A stretch of 64,000 nt of DNA from Helicobacter sp. NHP19-003 (GTDB taxonomy: Bacteria > Campylobacterota > Campylobacteria > Campylobacterales > Helicobacteraceae). Below are positions 1 to 11,737 of this stretch, piece after piece (positions within the stretch are counted from its first letter, which is position 1; each line of letters opens with the position of its first letter). Made by a program: the position numbers and the translations under genes. The notes below the pieces were generated by a model that was given only the letters and a program-made list of their open reading frames with translations, ran no database searches and had not been told where the DNA came from. The stretch is taken from contig NZ_AP024814.1 of NCBI RefSeq assembly GCF_019703305.1, positions 1-64,000 on the forward strand, in the 5' to 3' direction.

Positions 1-1201
1 CGGATTTGGCGGTGTTTTGCGCCCCCAACATTTGGTTGTGTAATTACATCAAAACCCGCTACGGCGCGCTTTTGGAGCAGATTTTGAGCGCAAAGCAAGG
101 GTGTGCGATCAAAGTGCAAATCCTACCCCCACAAGCACAGCCCAAAGCCCCCCAAAGCCCCTCATCAAAGCCCATAAAAACCCCACCCTAAACCCCGCTT
201 TCACCTTTGACACGCTCGTGGTGGGGGCGTGCAACCACATGGCGATCAAAGTCGCCTCCCAAGTGGCGCAAAGAAGTGGGGTGTATAACCCCGTGCTCTT
301 CTTTGGGGGCGTGGGGCTTGGCAAGACCCACATTTTAAACGCCATCGGCAACACCGCTTGCGATCGCTTGCAAAGTGTACTTTATGTTACGGCCGAGCAG
401 TTTTTAAACGACTATGTGTTTCGACTCGGCAACCACAGCATGGACAAATTCCAAGAGAAATACCGCTCTTGCGACTATTTATTGATCGACGATGTGCAGT
501 TTTTTGGCGGTAAAGAGATGGTGCAAGAGGAGTTTTTCCACACCTTCAACACCTTACACGCCCAGGGCAAGCAGATTGTGATGAGCTCAGACAAGCCCCC
601 TAAGAACATCAAGGGGTTGGCCGATCGCTTGCTCTCGCGTTTTGAGATGGGCATGATCGCCAGCATCCAAGCCCCCATGCTGGAGACCAAGATCGCCATC
701 CTCACGCAAAAATGCCAGCTGAATCACATTTGCATGGATCGAGAGATCGTGGAGTATTTAGCCAGCCACATCCACGAGAACATCCGCCAGCTTGAGGGTG
801 CGCTCTTGCGGCTGAACGCCACCGCCACTTTAAGCGGAGAAGAAATCAGCCTACGCATGGCGCAGGAAATTTTAAAAGACACCACCAAAGAGTGCTTGCA
901 AGAAGTGGGCCTAGAGGACATCTTAGGGGTGGTGGCGCACACTTTAAACCTTAAACCCACAGACATCCGCAACAACTCACGAAACCGCCAAGTCGCCCTA
1001 GCTAGAAAGCTCATCATCTACCTAGCCCGCACGCTCACAGACACCTCCACAAATGCCCTCGCGCAATTTCTGGGTTTGAAGGATCATAGCGGCGTGAGCA
1101 AGGCGAGCAAAACCATCGCCCAGAGCATGGCTAAAGAAAACCACACCAAATTGTTGGTGGAGGAAATGCAAGCCAAGATCAACAGCCCCAAGCCCGTTTA
1201 A
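1..1201 (+). CDS. dnaA: DnaA replication initiator, 5' truncated by window edge and frameshifted at a C tract
   Basis: DnaA binds DnaA boxes at oriC and opens the origin in its ATP form. The end of domain I (APNIWLCNYIK) is read in one frame up to a TAA at 189-191. Domains III and IV are read one base back in another frame that is open from about base 101: the AAA+ core starts near NPAFTFDTLVVG, Walker A is GGVGLGKTH, Walker B is LLIDDVQFF, the arginine-finger region is LADRLLSRFEMG, and the C-terminal box-binding helices carry DHSGVSKASK. The switch must lie between about 101 and 191, in the poorly conserved linker, where C5 (126-130) and C6 (148-153) tracts sit; one missing C would restore the frame. 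The gene is essential, so sequencing error is the simplest reading. The oriC region expected upstream lies outside the window. Confidence 0.93.
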
Positions 1202-1213
1202 TCTAGTTTGTAG

Positions 1214-1219
1214 TATAAT
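1214..1219 (+). promoter_or_regulatory. -10 box of gyrB promoter
   Basis: A perfect TATAAT sits in the 63-base dnaA-gyrB gap, 46 bases before the gyrB start. Helicobacter sigma-80 promoters rely mainly on the -10 box, so gyrB probably has its own promoter besides read-through from dnaA. Confidence 0.55.
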
Positions 1220-1243
1220 CCTCAAAGACACTTTATACATTAA

Positions 1244-4251
<3,008 letters not shown>

Positions 4252-4296
4252 AGGACACCTCCGGTCATTGTTTTCGTTTGGTTACAGCGGATGCGA

Positions 4297-4363
4297 TTGG
4301 AGAGAGCTAAAGACAGGGGGGGGTAAGTCGCCACACGCAGGGTTGTTTCATCCGACTCTCCAA
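4297..4363 (-). promoter_or_regulatory. Leader with 8-bp inverted repeat covering the ribosome site of an upstream small ORF
   Basis: On the minus strand TTGGAGAG (4363-4356) is a good ribosome site for an ATG at 4351. The complementary CTCTCCAA lies at 4304-4297 in the same leader and could pair with it. A TAGAAT -10 box with an upstream TG (4385-4380) would start the transcript near 4373. The small ORF contains C8 (4323-4316); with C8 it stops after 14 codons, with C9 it would read on to a TGA at 4247-4245, overlapping the start of the Sel1 gene. Whether it folds or is translated is inference. Confidence 0.3.
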
Positions 4364-4411
4364 GAGGGAAAATTTTGAGATTCTAACACAAAAATGGTTA
4401 AAAATCAATCT

Positions 4412-5050
4412 CTAGAGCAAGCGTAAAGTTTGGTTTTCTAGGAGGTAGGTGCGGGTACAATCTTGAGCGATTCTTTGATCGTGAGTGGCTAGGATCAACA
4501 CCCCTTGTTGCCCGCAAATGTAGGCTTGCAACACCGCCATCACGGCTAGGGCAGTGGTGCTATCGAGGTTGCCCGTAGGTTCATCGGCAAAGATGATCTT
4601 AGGTTTCTTGGTCAAGACTCTCGCGATAGATAAGCGTTGTTGTTGCCCGCCACTCAACTCGCCTATTTGTTGCTTTAAAGTGTGGGCGATGCCTAGAGTC
4701 TCTAATAGGGCGGGGTCTATGGGCTGGTTTGTAAGGATGGACGCCACTTGTAAATTTTCTAGGGCATTAAAGCCTCTAAAGAGATAGTGTGCTTGGAAAA
4801 TGATCCCGATGTCGTGCCGTCTTAGGGCTAAAAGGGTTTTGTTGGGCAGGGCGTAAATGTCGCTGTGTTGCAATAAACGCACTTGCCCTTGCAAAGGCTT
4901 TAACATGGTGGAGAGGTTGTTTAAGAGGCTGGATTTGCCGCTCCCACTCACGCCTAGTAAGGCGATAGACTCACCGGCTTTGGCGTGCAAATTTAAGTCT
5001 TGATACAGCCAATTTTCAAATTTATGGCTGAGGTTAGTGGCTTCTAGCAT
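4412..5050 (-). CDS. LolD-like ABC transporter ATP-binding protein
   Basis: A 212-residue ABC ATPase with Walker A GVSGSGKSS, Q-loop FQAHYLF, signature LSGGQQQRLSIARVL, Walker B KIIFADEPTGNLD and H-loop ATHD. The FADEPTGNLDS motif and small size place it in the LolD/MacB/FtsE group; in LolCDE the ATPase powers release of lipoproteins from the inner membrane. It starts seven bases after lnt, which finishes lipoprotein acylation, matching H. pylori order (HP0179-HP0180 from memory) and supporting a lipoprotein-sorting role. No permease partner is adjacent, so the exact transporter is uncertain. Confidence 0.88.
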   Translation of the reverse strand: MLEATNLSHKFENWLYQDLNLHAKAGESIALLGVSGSGKSSLLNNLSTMLKPLQGQVRLLQHSDIYALPNKTLLALRRHDIGIIFQAHYLFRGFNALENLQVASILTNQPIDPALLETLGIAHTLKQQIGELSGGQQQRLSIARVLTKKPKIIFADEPTGNLDSTTALAVMAVLQAYICGQQGVLILATHDQRIAQDCTRTYLLENQTLRLL

Positions 5051-5056
5051 GGGTTC

Positions 5057-6325
5057 TCACTTAAAAATTTGGTCACCAAAGAGGGTGGGGCTTAGGATAT
5101 AGGCGGGGGATTTATTGGCGCTGTGGACAATGGTTTTGTTGAAACGCCTTGCGTAGTACTTTAAGAGCATGCGTTGCAAAAAAGGCTCGATGCTGGGCAC
5201 AAACCATGCGTTGTTGCTGACCACCACTAAATACGGGGGGCTGTTTTTATAGGCTTTGGCAGAAGTGCCCTCATAGCACACAAGAGGGCGTAAGGGCAAG
5301 GCGGTGGTCTTAAAGTCGCTAAAGTGGGTGGCGTGCCCGAGCTTAAACACCTCAGCTCCAAAGAAAAAGCGATCTAGGGCGTTGGCTAAAAAGTCTGGAA
5401 AGGGCATGCTCTCGCCAAAGGGGGCTAAGATGACTTTATGGGCGTAGTGGTATTGCCCCTTGTCAAAAATGTAGGTGGAGTTGTAGATGGTCTTGCCCTC
5501 TTCATAGAGCGCACCCGTGATGATGGTGATTTGCTCGCTTAATTGCAATAAGGGGGGGATTAAAAGGCTTTTATTTAAGGCGATGGGGAAGGCAGTTTCG
5601 GGCAAGATCACAATTTTTTGGTGCTTTTTAACCGCTTGATGGATGAGGGCAAAGTTTGCATCAATGTTTGACTTCAACTCAGCACTGCTCCACTTGTCGC
5701 TTTGGTTGATTTGGGTGCTGATGGGCTCAATGCCCTCTAGGGGCACAGAGCTTTTGGGTATTTGTAGAGCGCACACAAAGAGCACCCCCGCTACAATGCG
5801 GGCGTAAAGGGGACTCAAACGCCTATCTGCCAAGAGTGCAAGCGCACAAAGGATCAAGAAAAAGCTGAGTTTATCCACTTTAAAGAAAGAGTAGGCAAAG
5901 AAGGCATCGGGGATAAACCAATCAAAACCAAAGGGGTGTATGGCACTAGACAGCCACAGAGCAGGCACTCTAAAGAGCACAGATTGTTTAAAGAGCAAGA
6001 GATAAAAGAACCCCCCATAACAGCACGCCACTAATAGGGCGATGAGGGGCATTAAAAAGGGGTAGGCATTGTAACGAAAACTTAGAGCGGTCCAGTAAAA
6101 CATGCCAAAGCCCACGAACAGCCCGAATACAAAGCGTTGTTCGACCCTTAGGCGCAAACATGCCCATAAGCTTAAGGGGGCTAAAATGCTCTCTAACACT
6201 GCTAAGGTTTTGGGCGCACCGCTTAAAGCCACACCCACATACAAGGGGGCTAAAAACAACACAGCCCAAAAAATAGGCAATTTTAGGGGCGAAAAAAGAG
6301 GGTGTTTCAGACTTAAAAAAAACAA
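5057..6325 (-). CDS. lnt: Apolipoprotein N-acyltransferase
   Basis: Lnt adds the third acyl chain to the N-terminal cysteine of lipoproteins at the periplasmic face of the inner membrane. The first 185 or so residues of 422 form several membrane segments. The nitrilase-like domain that follows shows the Glu-Lys-Cys triad: E243 in LPETAFP, K297 in AHKVILAPFGE and C350 in LVCYEG. The start is TTG with AAGG upstream. A run of eight A (T8 on this strand) lies a few codons into the gene. It is shorter than enterobacterial Lnt, as usual in Helicobacter. It is divergent from cvpA with a shared promoter region. Confidence 0.92.
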   Translation of the reverse strand: MFFLSLKHPLFSPLKLPIFWAVLFLAPLYVGVALSGAPKTLAVLESILAPLSLWACLRLRVEQRFVFGLFVGFGMFYWTALSFRYNAYPFLMPLIALLVACCYGGFFYLLLFKQSVLFRVPALWLSSAIHPFGFDWFIPDAFFAYSFFKVDKLSFFLILCALALLADRRLSPLYARIVAGVLFVCALQIPKSSVPLEGIEPISTQINQSDKWSSAELKSNIDANFALIHQAVKKHQKIVILPETAFPIALNKSLLIPPLLQLSEQITIITGALYEEGKTIYNSTYIFDKGQYHYAHKVILAPFGESMPFPDFLANALDRFFFGAEVFKLGHATHFSDFKTTALPLRPLVCYEGTSAKAYKNSPPYLVVVSNNAWFVPSIEPFLQRMLLKYYARRFNKTIVHSANKSPAYILSPTLFGDQIFK

Positions 6326-6342
6326 ACGAAAACCTTAAGGCA

Positions 6343-6371
6343 ATTATATTTTAAGTTTTGCATTGTAAAAT
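6343..6371. promoter_or_regulatory. Divergent -10 boxes for lnt (minus) and cvpA (plus)
   Basis: ATTATA at 6343-6348 reads as a perfect TATAAT on the minus strand, 18 bases before the lnt start. TAAAAT at 6366-6371 on the plus strand lies about 49 bases before the cvpA start. The 94-base gap is clearly more AT-rich than the flanking genes. Confidence 0.5.
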
Positions 6372-6419
6372 ACCTTATCTTAAAGATTGCGTTTAGGGCG
6401 TTTATTGATTTTTTAAAAG

Positions 6420-7013
6420 ATGGTGCTGATGGGCTCTTATGTTGACATCGCTTTATTAGTGTTTGTGGTCGTGATCGGGATTCGGGGGTTTTACAACGGC
6501 TTTGTTGATGAAGTGGCCGGGTTGTTGGGCATTGTTACGGGGGTGTTTTTGGCTTCTAGATGGGCTAGTGCTGTGGGGGCGAGATTTGCCAACCATGTTT
6601 ATGCCTTTAAAGACCCTTCTATGAACGATTTGGTCGGCTTTGTGGTGGTGTTGGCGGGGGTGTGGATCGCCTTTTTGGTGGTGGGGATTGTGGTGAGTAA
6701 GGCGATCACCCTTAGCAATTTGGGCGTGTTGGATAAAATCTTGGGTTTTGTCTTTGCGTGCACTAAGATATTTTTGATTTTATCTTTCTTGGTCTATGCC
6801 ATCTCCCGCCTAGCCTTCATGAAAACCATAGACAACTACCTACACACCCACAGCCAAGTCTATCCCTACATGCACGGCGTGGCTTCGCACATTTTGCAAA
6901 TTAAGGAAGTCCAAGAGTTTGGCGAGATGATCCAACAAAAAGCCCAAAACGCCAAAAAAGAGGGCGCGCAGACTTTAGAAAAAACGCAAAAAAATCTTGA
7001 ACCAACCCACTAA
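6420..7013 (+). CDS. cvpA: CvpA family inner-membrane protein
   Basis: A 197-residue membrane protein of the CvpA/colicin V production family. It begins with [32 protein letters not shown] (split here as the typical first helix plus the R-G-x2-NG loop) and has four hydrophobic segments up to about residue 135. The last 50 residues are hydrophilic and rich in Lys and Gln, likely a cytoplasmic tail. The family's biochemical role is poorly defined. It leads a plus-strand run with lysS 11 bases downstream. A second in-frame ATG three codons in (MGSYVD) is an alternative start. Confidence 0.88.
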   Translation: MVLMGSYVDIALLVFVVVIGIRGFYNGFVDEVAGLLGIVTGVFLASRWASAVGARFANHVYAFKDPSMNDLVGFVVVLAGVWIAFLVVGIVVSKAITLSNLGVLDKILGFVFACTKIFLILSFLVYAISRLAFMKTIDNYLHTHSQVYPYMHGVASHILQIKEVQEFGEMIQQKAQNAKKEGAQTLEKTQKNLEPTH

Positions 7014-7024
7014 AAGCGAAATCC

Positions 7025-8521
7025 ATGTTTGACACCCCCTATATCCAACAACGCTTGCAGAAAGCAGACGGCTTACGCCAAGCGCATAAAAACCCTTATG
7101 ACAACCAAGTCCAGCGCACCCTAGACAACGCCCATTTTTTAGAGAAGTTTAGCGATTTACACACAAAAGATGAGCCTAAAGACCCTACAAGCACAAACGC
7201 CCTAGTGGGGCGGGTGCGCTTTATCCGCCTCATGGGCAAGGCGTGTTTCCTCAAAATTGAGGATCAAAGCGCACAAGTGCAGGTGTATTTGTCCCAAAAC
7301 GACCTAGGTAAAGAGGGCTTTGAGGACTTTAAAAAATGCGTGGAGGTGGGCGACATTGTCAATGTGATCGGCTACCCCTTTGTGACCAAAACCGGCGAAC
7401 TCAGCCTACACGCCACCGCCTATAAGATTTTAACCAAAGCCATCGTGCCCCTGCCCGAGAAGTTTCACGGCTTAAGCGATATAGAGCTGCGCTACCGTCA
7501 ACGCTATGTGGATTTAATCGCCAACCCCGAAGTCAAAGAGGTGTTTAAAACCCGCAGTAAAATTGTCGCCACCATCCGCCGTTTCTTTGAAGACAAGGGC
7601 TTTTTAGAGGTGGAAACCCCGATGATGCACCCCATCGCCGGGGGGGCAAATGCCCGCCCTTTCATCACCTACCACAACGCCCTAGAAGTAGAGCGTTACT
7701 TGCGTATCGCCCCCGAATTGTATTTAAAACGCCTTGTGGTGGGTGGGTTTGAGGCGGTGTTTGAGATCAACCGCAATTTTAGAAACGAGGGGATGGACCA
7801 CTCCCACAACCCCGAGTTCACAATGTTAGAATTTTATTGGGCGTATAAGACTTATGAGGATTTGATCACACTCACCAAAGAGCTCTTTAGCACGCTGCTG
7901 CACGCCTTAAACTTGCCCAGCACGATCGCCTACCAAGAACACCAAATTGATTTTAACGCCGTGCGGGTGCTGGGCTTTAAAGAGGCTTTAGTGCAAGTGG
8001 GTGGGCTAGACAAAGACACCATCAACGACCCCAAGAAACTCCAAAACCACCTAGAAAAAGAGGGTGTGCGTTTAGAGGGCTTACTCACTTATGGCAAACT
8101 TTTGGCCGAAGCTTTTGATTTGTGCGTGGAGCATAAACTCATCAATCCAACCTTCATCACAGAATACCCCATTGAAATCAGTCCGCTGGCGCGGCGTAAC
8201 GACTCTAACCCCGAGATCGCCGACCGATTCGAGCTTTTCATTGCAGGCAAAGAGATCGCCAATGGCTTTAGTGAGCTCAACGACCCCATTGACCAATACG
8301 GGCGTTTTGAGGAACAAGTGAAAGCCAAAGAGAGTGGGGATGAAGAGGCGCAATTCATGGACACCGATTATGTGTGGGCTTTAGGGCATGGCATGCCCCC
8401 TACAGCCGGCGAGGGGATCGGCATCGATCGCTTGGTGATGCTCCTTACAAATTCTAAAACGATCAAAGATGTGATTTTATTCCCGGCGATGAAGCCCGAG
8501 AACAAGGACAACCATGCCTAA
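7025..8521 (+). CDS. lysS: Lysyl-tRNA synthetase, class II
   Basis: LysRS charges tRNA-Lys. The 498 residues contain an N-terminal OB-fold anticodon domain ([21 protein letters not shown]) and the class II core: motif 1 FLEVETPMM, motif 2 [20 protein letters not shown] and motif 3 [12 protein letters not shown]. Length and order are normal. The end overlaps glyA by eight bases, indicating one transcript. Confidence 0.98.
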   Translation: MFDTPYIQQRLQKADGLRQAHKNPYDNQVQRTLDNAHFLEKFSDLHTKDEPKDPTSTNALVGRVRFIRLMGKACFLKIEDQSAQVQVYLSQNDLGKEGFEDFKKCVEVGDIVNVIGYPFVTKTGELSLHATAYKILTKAIVPLPEKFHGLSDIELRYRQRYVDLIANPEVKEVFKTRSKIVATIRRFFEDKGFLEVETPMMHPIAGGANARPFITYHNALEVERYLRIAPELYLKRLVVGGFEAVFEINRNFRNEGMDHSHNPEFTMLEFYWAYKTYEDLITLTKELFSTLLHALNLPSTIAYQEHQIDFNAVRVLGFKEALVQVGGLDKDTINDPKKLQNHLEKEGVRLEGLLTYGKLLAEAFDLCVEHKLINPTFITEYPIEISPLARRNDSNPEIADRFELFIAGKEIANGFSELNDPIDQYGRFEEQVKAKESGDEEAQFMDTDYVWALGHGMPPTAGEGIGIDRLVMLLTNSKTIKDVILFPAMKPENKDNHA

Positions 8522-9755
8522 TTATTTTTTAGAACAAAACGACCCCGAGCTGTTCGGGCTGGTTAAGGATGAGTGGGTGCGCCAAAACACCCACCTAGAG
8601 ATGATTGCCAGCGAAAACTACACCTTTGAGAGCGTGATGGAGGCGATGGGCAGCGTTTTAACCAATAAATACGCGGAGGGCTATCCATCTAAACGCTACT
8701 ATGGGGGCTGTGAGGTGGTGGACAAAATCGAGAGCCTCGCCATCGAGAGGGCGAAAAAGCTTTTTAATTGCGCCTTTGTTAATGTGCAACCCCACTCGGG
8801 TAGCCAAGCGAATATGGCGATCTACCACGCCCTATTGAAGCCTCATGACAAAATTTTAAGCATGGAGCTTAGCAGTGGGGGGCATCTAACCCACGCTTCA
8901 AAAGTGAGCATGACAGGGCAACACTTCCAGGGTTTTCACTATGGAGTCAACGCCAAAGGGTGGATCGACTATGAGGAGGTGCATGAAATCGCCCAAATTG
9001 TGCGCCCTAAGATCATCGTTTGTGGGTATTCGGCTTACCCTAGAGAGATTGATTTTAAACGCTTTAGGCAGATCGCCGACTCTGTGGGGGCGTATTTAAT
9101 GGGCGACATCGCCCACATCGCCGGGCTCGTGGTGGCCGGCGAGCACCCCCACCCCTTGCCCCATTGCCATGTCATCAGCAGTACCACACACAAGACTTTA
9201 AGAGGGCCTAGGGGCGGGCTGGTTTTCACCAATGATGAAGAGATCGCCACTAAAGTCAACAAAGCCCTATTCCCGGGCACCCAGGGTGGCCCCTTAATGC
9301 ATGTCATTGCGGGCAAGGCGGCGGGGTTTTTAGAAAACCTTAAACCCGAATGGCGCAACTATGCCAAGGCGGTGAAGACACACACGCAGGTTTTGGTGCA
9401 GGGCTTGTTAGAGCAGGGCTTTCATTTGGTGAGCGGGGGGAGCGATAACCACTTGTTGGTGATGCGTTTTGAGGACTTTAGCGGCAAAGAGGCAGAGGAG
9501 GCTTTAGGCAGGGCGGGGATCATTGTGAATAAAAACACGGTGCCCGGCGACATGCGCAGCCCCCTCATCACTAGCGGGATTAGACTAGGCGCAGCGGCCC
9601 TCACCAGCCGCGGGCTAGACTCTAAAGATTTTGCCTTCATCGCCGTCAAGATCGCCCAGGTTTTAAACAACATCAAGGGCGATCAGAGCGGCGTTTACAA
9701 AGAAATTGAGGCGTTTAGTCAAGGGCACCCAACCTACACACAGCCCATTTTTTAA
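8514..9755 (+). CDS. glyA: Serine hydroxymethyltransferase
   Basis: GlyA interconverts serine and glycine with PLP and tetrahydrofolate, feeding one-carbon metabolism. The 413-residue protein has the family N-terminus ([17 protein letters not shown]), the conserved [13 protein letters not shown], and the PLP-lysine motif [14 protein letters not shown]. The start overlaps the end of lysS and the next gene follows nine bases after the stop. Confidence 0.98.
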   Translation: MPNYFLEQNDPELFGLVKDEWVRQNTHLEMIASENYTFESVMEAMGSVLTNKYAEGYPSKRYYGGCEVVDKIESLAIERAKKLFNCAFVNVQPHSGSQANMAIYHALLKPHDKILSMELSSGGHLTHASKVSMTGQHFQGFHYGVNAKGWIDYEEVHEIAQIVRPKIIVCGYSAYPREIDFKRFRQIADSVGAYLMGDIAHIAGLVVAGEHPHPLPHCHVISSTTHKTLRGPRGGLVFTNDEEIATKVNKALFPGTQGGPLMHVIAGKAAGFLENLKPEWRNYAKAVKTHTQVLVQGLLEQGFHLVSGGSDNHLLVMRFEDFSGKEAEEALGRAGIIVNKNTVPGDMRSPLITSGIRLGAAALTSRGLDSKDFAFIAVKIAQVLNNIKGDQSGVYKEIEAFSQGHPTYTQPIF

Positions 9756-9763
9756 GGAACAGC

Positions 9764-10306
9764 ATGGTCGAAATGGATTTAAAGTTAATCAAAATGCAAA
9801 CGGGTTTTTACTACGCCCTAAAACCGGGCTTAGGGCAGAGGGTAACCCACATGGGGCGTTGTTATTACGATAAGTTTGAAAAGGTAGAAGACACTCTCAC
9901 TTCTGCGCTGATCCAAAAACACTGGAAAAGGGAATTGACAATTGCCCACGCCTTGTTGCTCCCCAACAATAAAGTAGAAAACATTGTGTTTGACTACAAT
10001 GGGCGCAACCCCGAACGCTTTTACCACAAGGCGCAACTCTTGCTAAGAGAGGAAGGGTTTATGAACTTCACTGCCTACGAGAGCAAGACTCCCGGGCATT
10101 TGCACCTCTACATCCACAAGGGGCACACCGAGCTTAGCGAGGGTTACCGATTAGCCCGCACCTTATCCATGAAGTTGGCGCAGGGCTTGCCCAATGAGTG
10201 GCGTACCTTCCCCAACAGCGATTTACCGCCCTACTTCAATATTCTAATTTTGCCTTATGAAGTTTACGCCAAAGAACGGGGCGCAAGCTGGGCACGCCAT
10301 ATGTAA
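9764..10306 (+). CDS. DUF1882-type conserved Campylobacterota protein
   Basis: A 180-residue soluble protein of unknown function, with no signal peptide or membrane segment. It has a central [20 protein letters not shown] motif and several conserved aromatic residues. From memory it corresponds to the protein after glyA in H. pylori (HP0184, DUF1882). The start ATG follows an AAGGAAC ribosome site; MDLKLIK three codons later is an alternative. Co-transcribed with glyA and the SPOR gene by position. Confidence 0.75.
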   Translation: MVEMDLKLIKMQTGFYYALKPGLGQRVTHMGRCYYDKFEKVEDTLTSALIQKHWKRELTIAHALLLPNNKVENIVFDYNGRNPERFYHKAQLLLREEGFMNFTAYESKTPGHLHLYIHKGHTELSEGYRLARTLSMKLAQGLPNEWRTFPNSDLPPYFNILILPYEVYAKERGASWARHM

Positions 10307-10319
10307 AGAAAGGATCACA

Positions 10320-11278
10320 ATGGACAATAAAAACGAATTTGGCGAACTTGACCCAAGTCTTAAAAGACAGGTGGATGCAGCCATAGAGGAGGAGCAAAAG
10401 AGCTCAGGGTTTAAAAAGGTACTGTTGGTCGTGGCCATCGCTTTGATCATTTTGGTGGTGGTGGTTGTGGTGTTTTACAAGAGCACAAGGGAGCCGGCCA
10501 AAAGTGCGTCTGTGCCCCCTGAGAAAAACATGCAAAAAGTCGGCAATGCCCACGACTTTGAAAGCTTGACTTTAGAACCCACGGTGAAAAAGCCCGAGGA
10601 AGACCGCTTTGACAAGATCGTTAAGGACATCCAAAGCAAGCAAAACCAACCCGCTGTAGACAACACGAGCAACACAGACAATAAGTTAAACGCCCTGCCT
10701 GCAAGTCCACTAGACAAGCCTGCCTCCATCCACACGCCCCCCTGCCCCCCGCCCCCATCAAGGAACAAGCGTATAAGGCAGAGCATAAAACAGAGCACCA
10801 CGAAGCCCCCAAAGCGCACCACGAAGTTCAAGAAAAAAGCGCACAAGCCCACACAGAGGTGCACAGGGCAGAGCACAAGCCCGTCCACCACAACCAAGAA
10901 GCCCATAAAGTGGCGCATCGCGAAAAACCAGAACACCCCACGCACAGGGCAGAGCACAAGCCCGTCCACCCCGCACATAAACCAGAGCATAAACCCGAGT
11001 ACACAGCGCACAATGAGCATAAGAGCGCCACGCACCCAGCCAAACGCCCCGCTCAAGTCGGCTTACCCAAAGGTTTTTACTTACAAGTGGGCGTGTTTAG
11101 TAAAACCCCCAATGAGAAATTCCTAGAGGCGATCAAGCCTTATCCGCACAGAGTGCAAGACTTTAAGGGACAAAAACGCTATTTGATCGGTCCCTTTGAG
11201 AGCCAAGAAAAAGCCGATGAAGAGCTAGAAAAAGTGAGTAAAGATGTGGCTAAACCCGTGCATGTGCAGATCAAATAG
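10320..11278 (+). CDS. Membrane-anchored SPOR-domain protein with His-rich linker; frameshifted at a C-rich tract
   Basis: The first frame gives a cytoplasmic N-terminus (MDNKNEFGELDPSLKRQVD), one membrane helix (VLLVVAIALIILVVVVVVFY) and a periplasmic linker. At 10737-10756 (C6, TG, C6, G, C5) the frame must step back one base to continue as PIKEQAYKAEHK and on to the C-terminal SPOR domain (PKGFYLQVGVFSKTP to KPVHVQIK), which normally binds denuded septal peptidoglycan. With the missing base the protein would be 319 residues. The linker is packed with His, Lys, Glu and Pro (HRAEHKPVHH, HKPEHKPEYTAHNEH) and contains a 29-base perfect direct repeat. A start further upstream would run into the previous gene; ATG 10320 follows AAAGGATCAC. 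Confidence 0.82.
10737..10756 (+). repeat. C-rich tract (C6-C6-C5) at the frameshift in the SPOR gene
   Basis: Three C runs at 10737-10742, 10745-10750 and 10752-10756 lie exactly where the reading frame changes from the membrane-anchor frame to the SPOR frame. One added C restores a continuous ORF. Confidence 0.7.
10861..10970 (+). repeat. 29-base perfect direct repeat in the His-rich linker
   Basis: Bases 10861-10889 and 10942-10970 are identical. The offset of 81 bases is 27 codons, so recombination between copies would remove or add 27 residues in frame. Both copies encode HRAEHKPVH. Confidence 0.9.
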
Positions 11279-11311
11279 CCCATTATCAGCTCAAATACAG
11301 CTTGCATGGGG

Positions 11312-11317
11312 TATAAT
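11312..11317 (+). promoter_or_regulatory. -10 box of ridA promoter
   Basis: Perfect TATAAT 33 bases before the ridA ATG, in a 72-base gap after the SPOR gene; starts the D-alanine operon. Confidence 0.6.
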
Positions 11318-11350
11318 CCGCTTTCTTTTTATTTTTAAAAAAGGATTGCT

Positions 11351-11728
11351 ATGAACGCTGTGCATTCTGAAAAGGCTCCTAGGGCCATTGGTCCTTACTC
11401 TCAAGCGGTTGCCACCGAGCATCTTGTGTTTGTGTCCGGGCAGTTGGGCATCAACCCTGCGACAGGTGAATTTGCCGGCGCAGATATTAAAGCGCAAGCC
11501 ACGCAATCAATGGAGAACATTAAAGCCATTTTGCACGCCGCTGGGCTTGGCATGCACCACATTGTCAAAACCACAATTTTATTAAAAAGTTTGGAGGATT
11601 TTGCGGTGGTCAATGAAATTTATGGGAGCTATTTTAAAGAGCCCTACCCCGCGCGCGCCACCTTCCAAGTCGCTAAACTCCCCAAAGATGGCTTGGTGGA
11701 AATCGAAGCCATCGCCCAAAAAAAATAG
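11351..11728 (+). CDS. ridA: RidA family enamine/imine deaminase
   Basis: RidA hydrolyses reactive 2-imino/enamine acids to keto acids. The 125-residue protein is the normal size for the trimeric family and has the signatures [26 protein letters not shown] and the C-terminal [22 protein letters not shown] with the substrate-binding Arg. It stands first in a run with dadA, dagA and alr, which fits removal of the imine released by D-alanine oxidation. Ribosome site AAAAAAGGA. Confidence 0.96.
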   Translation: MNAVHSEKAPRAIGPYSQAVATEHLVFVSGQLGINPATGEFAGADIKAQATQSMENIKAILHAAGLGMHHIVKTTILLKSLEDFAVVNEIYGSYFKEPYPARATFQVAKLPKDGLVEIEAIAQKK

Positions 11729-11737
11729 GAGGGGTCT

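Noticed and set aside
148-156. Programmed -1 frameshift site in dnaA
   Set aside because: The C6 run does not place an X-XXY-YYZ heptamer in the zero frame, and no downstream stimulatory structure is apparent.
4297-4363. Possible tRNA-Ser-like gene (GGAGAG ... CTCTCC ends)
   Set aside because: No T-loop GTTCRA, no anticodon arm and no CCA-adjacent structure; it fits a leader inverted repeat better.
10475-11056. 193-codon antisense frame across the SPOR gene
   Set aside because: Cys/Gly/Trp-rich shadow of the His/Pro-rich sense linker, with no ribosome site.
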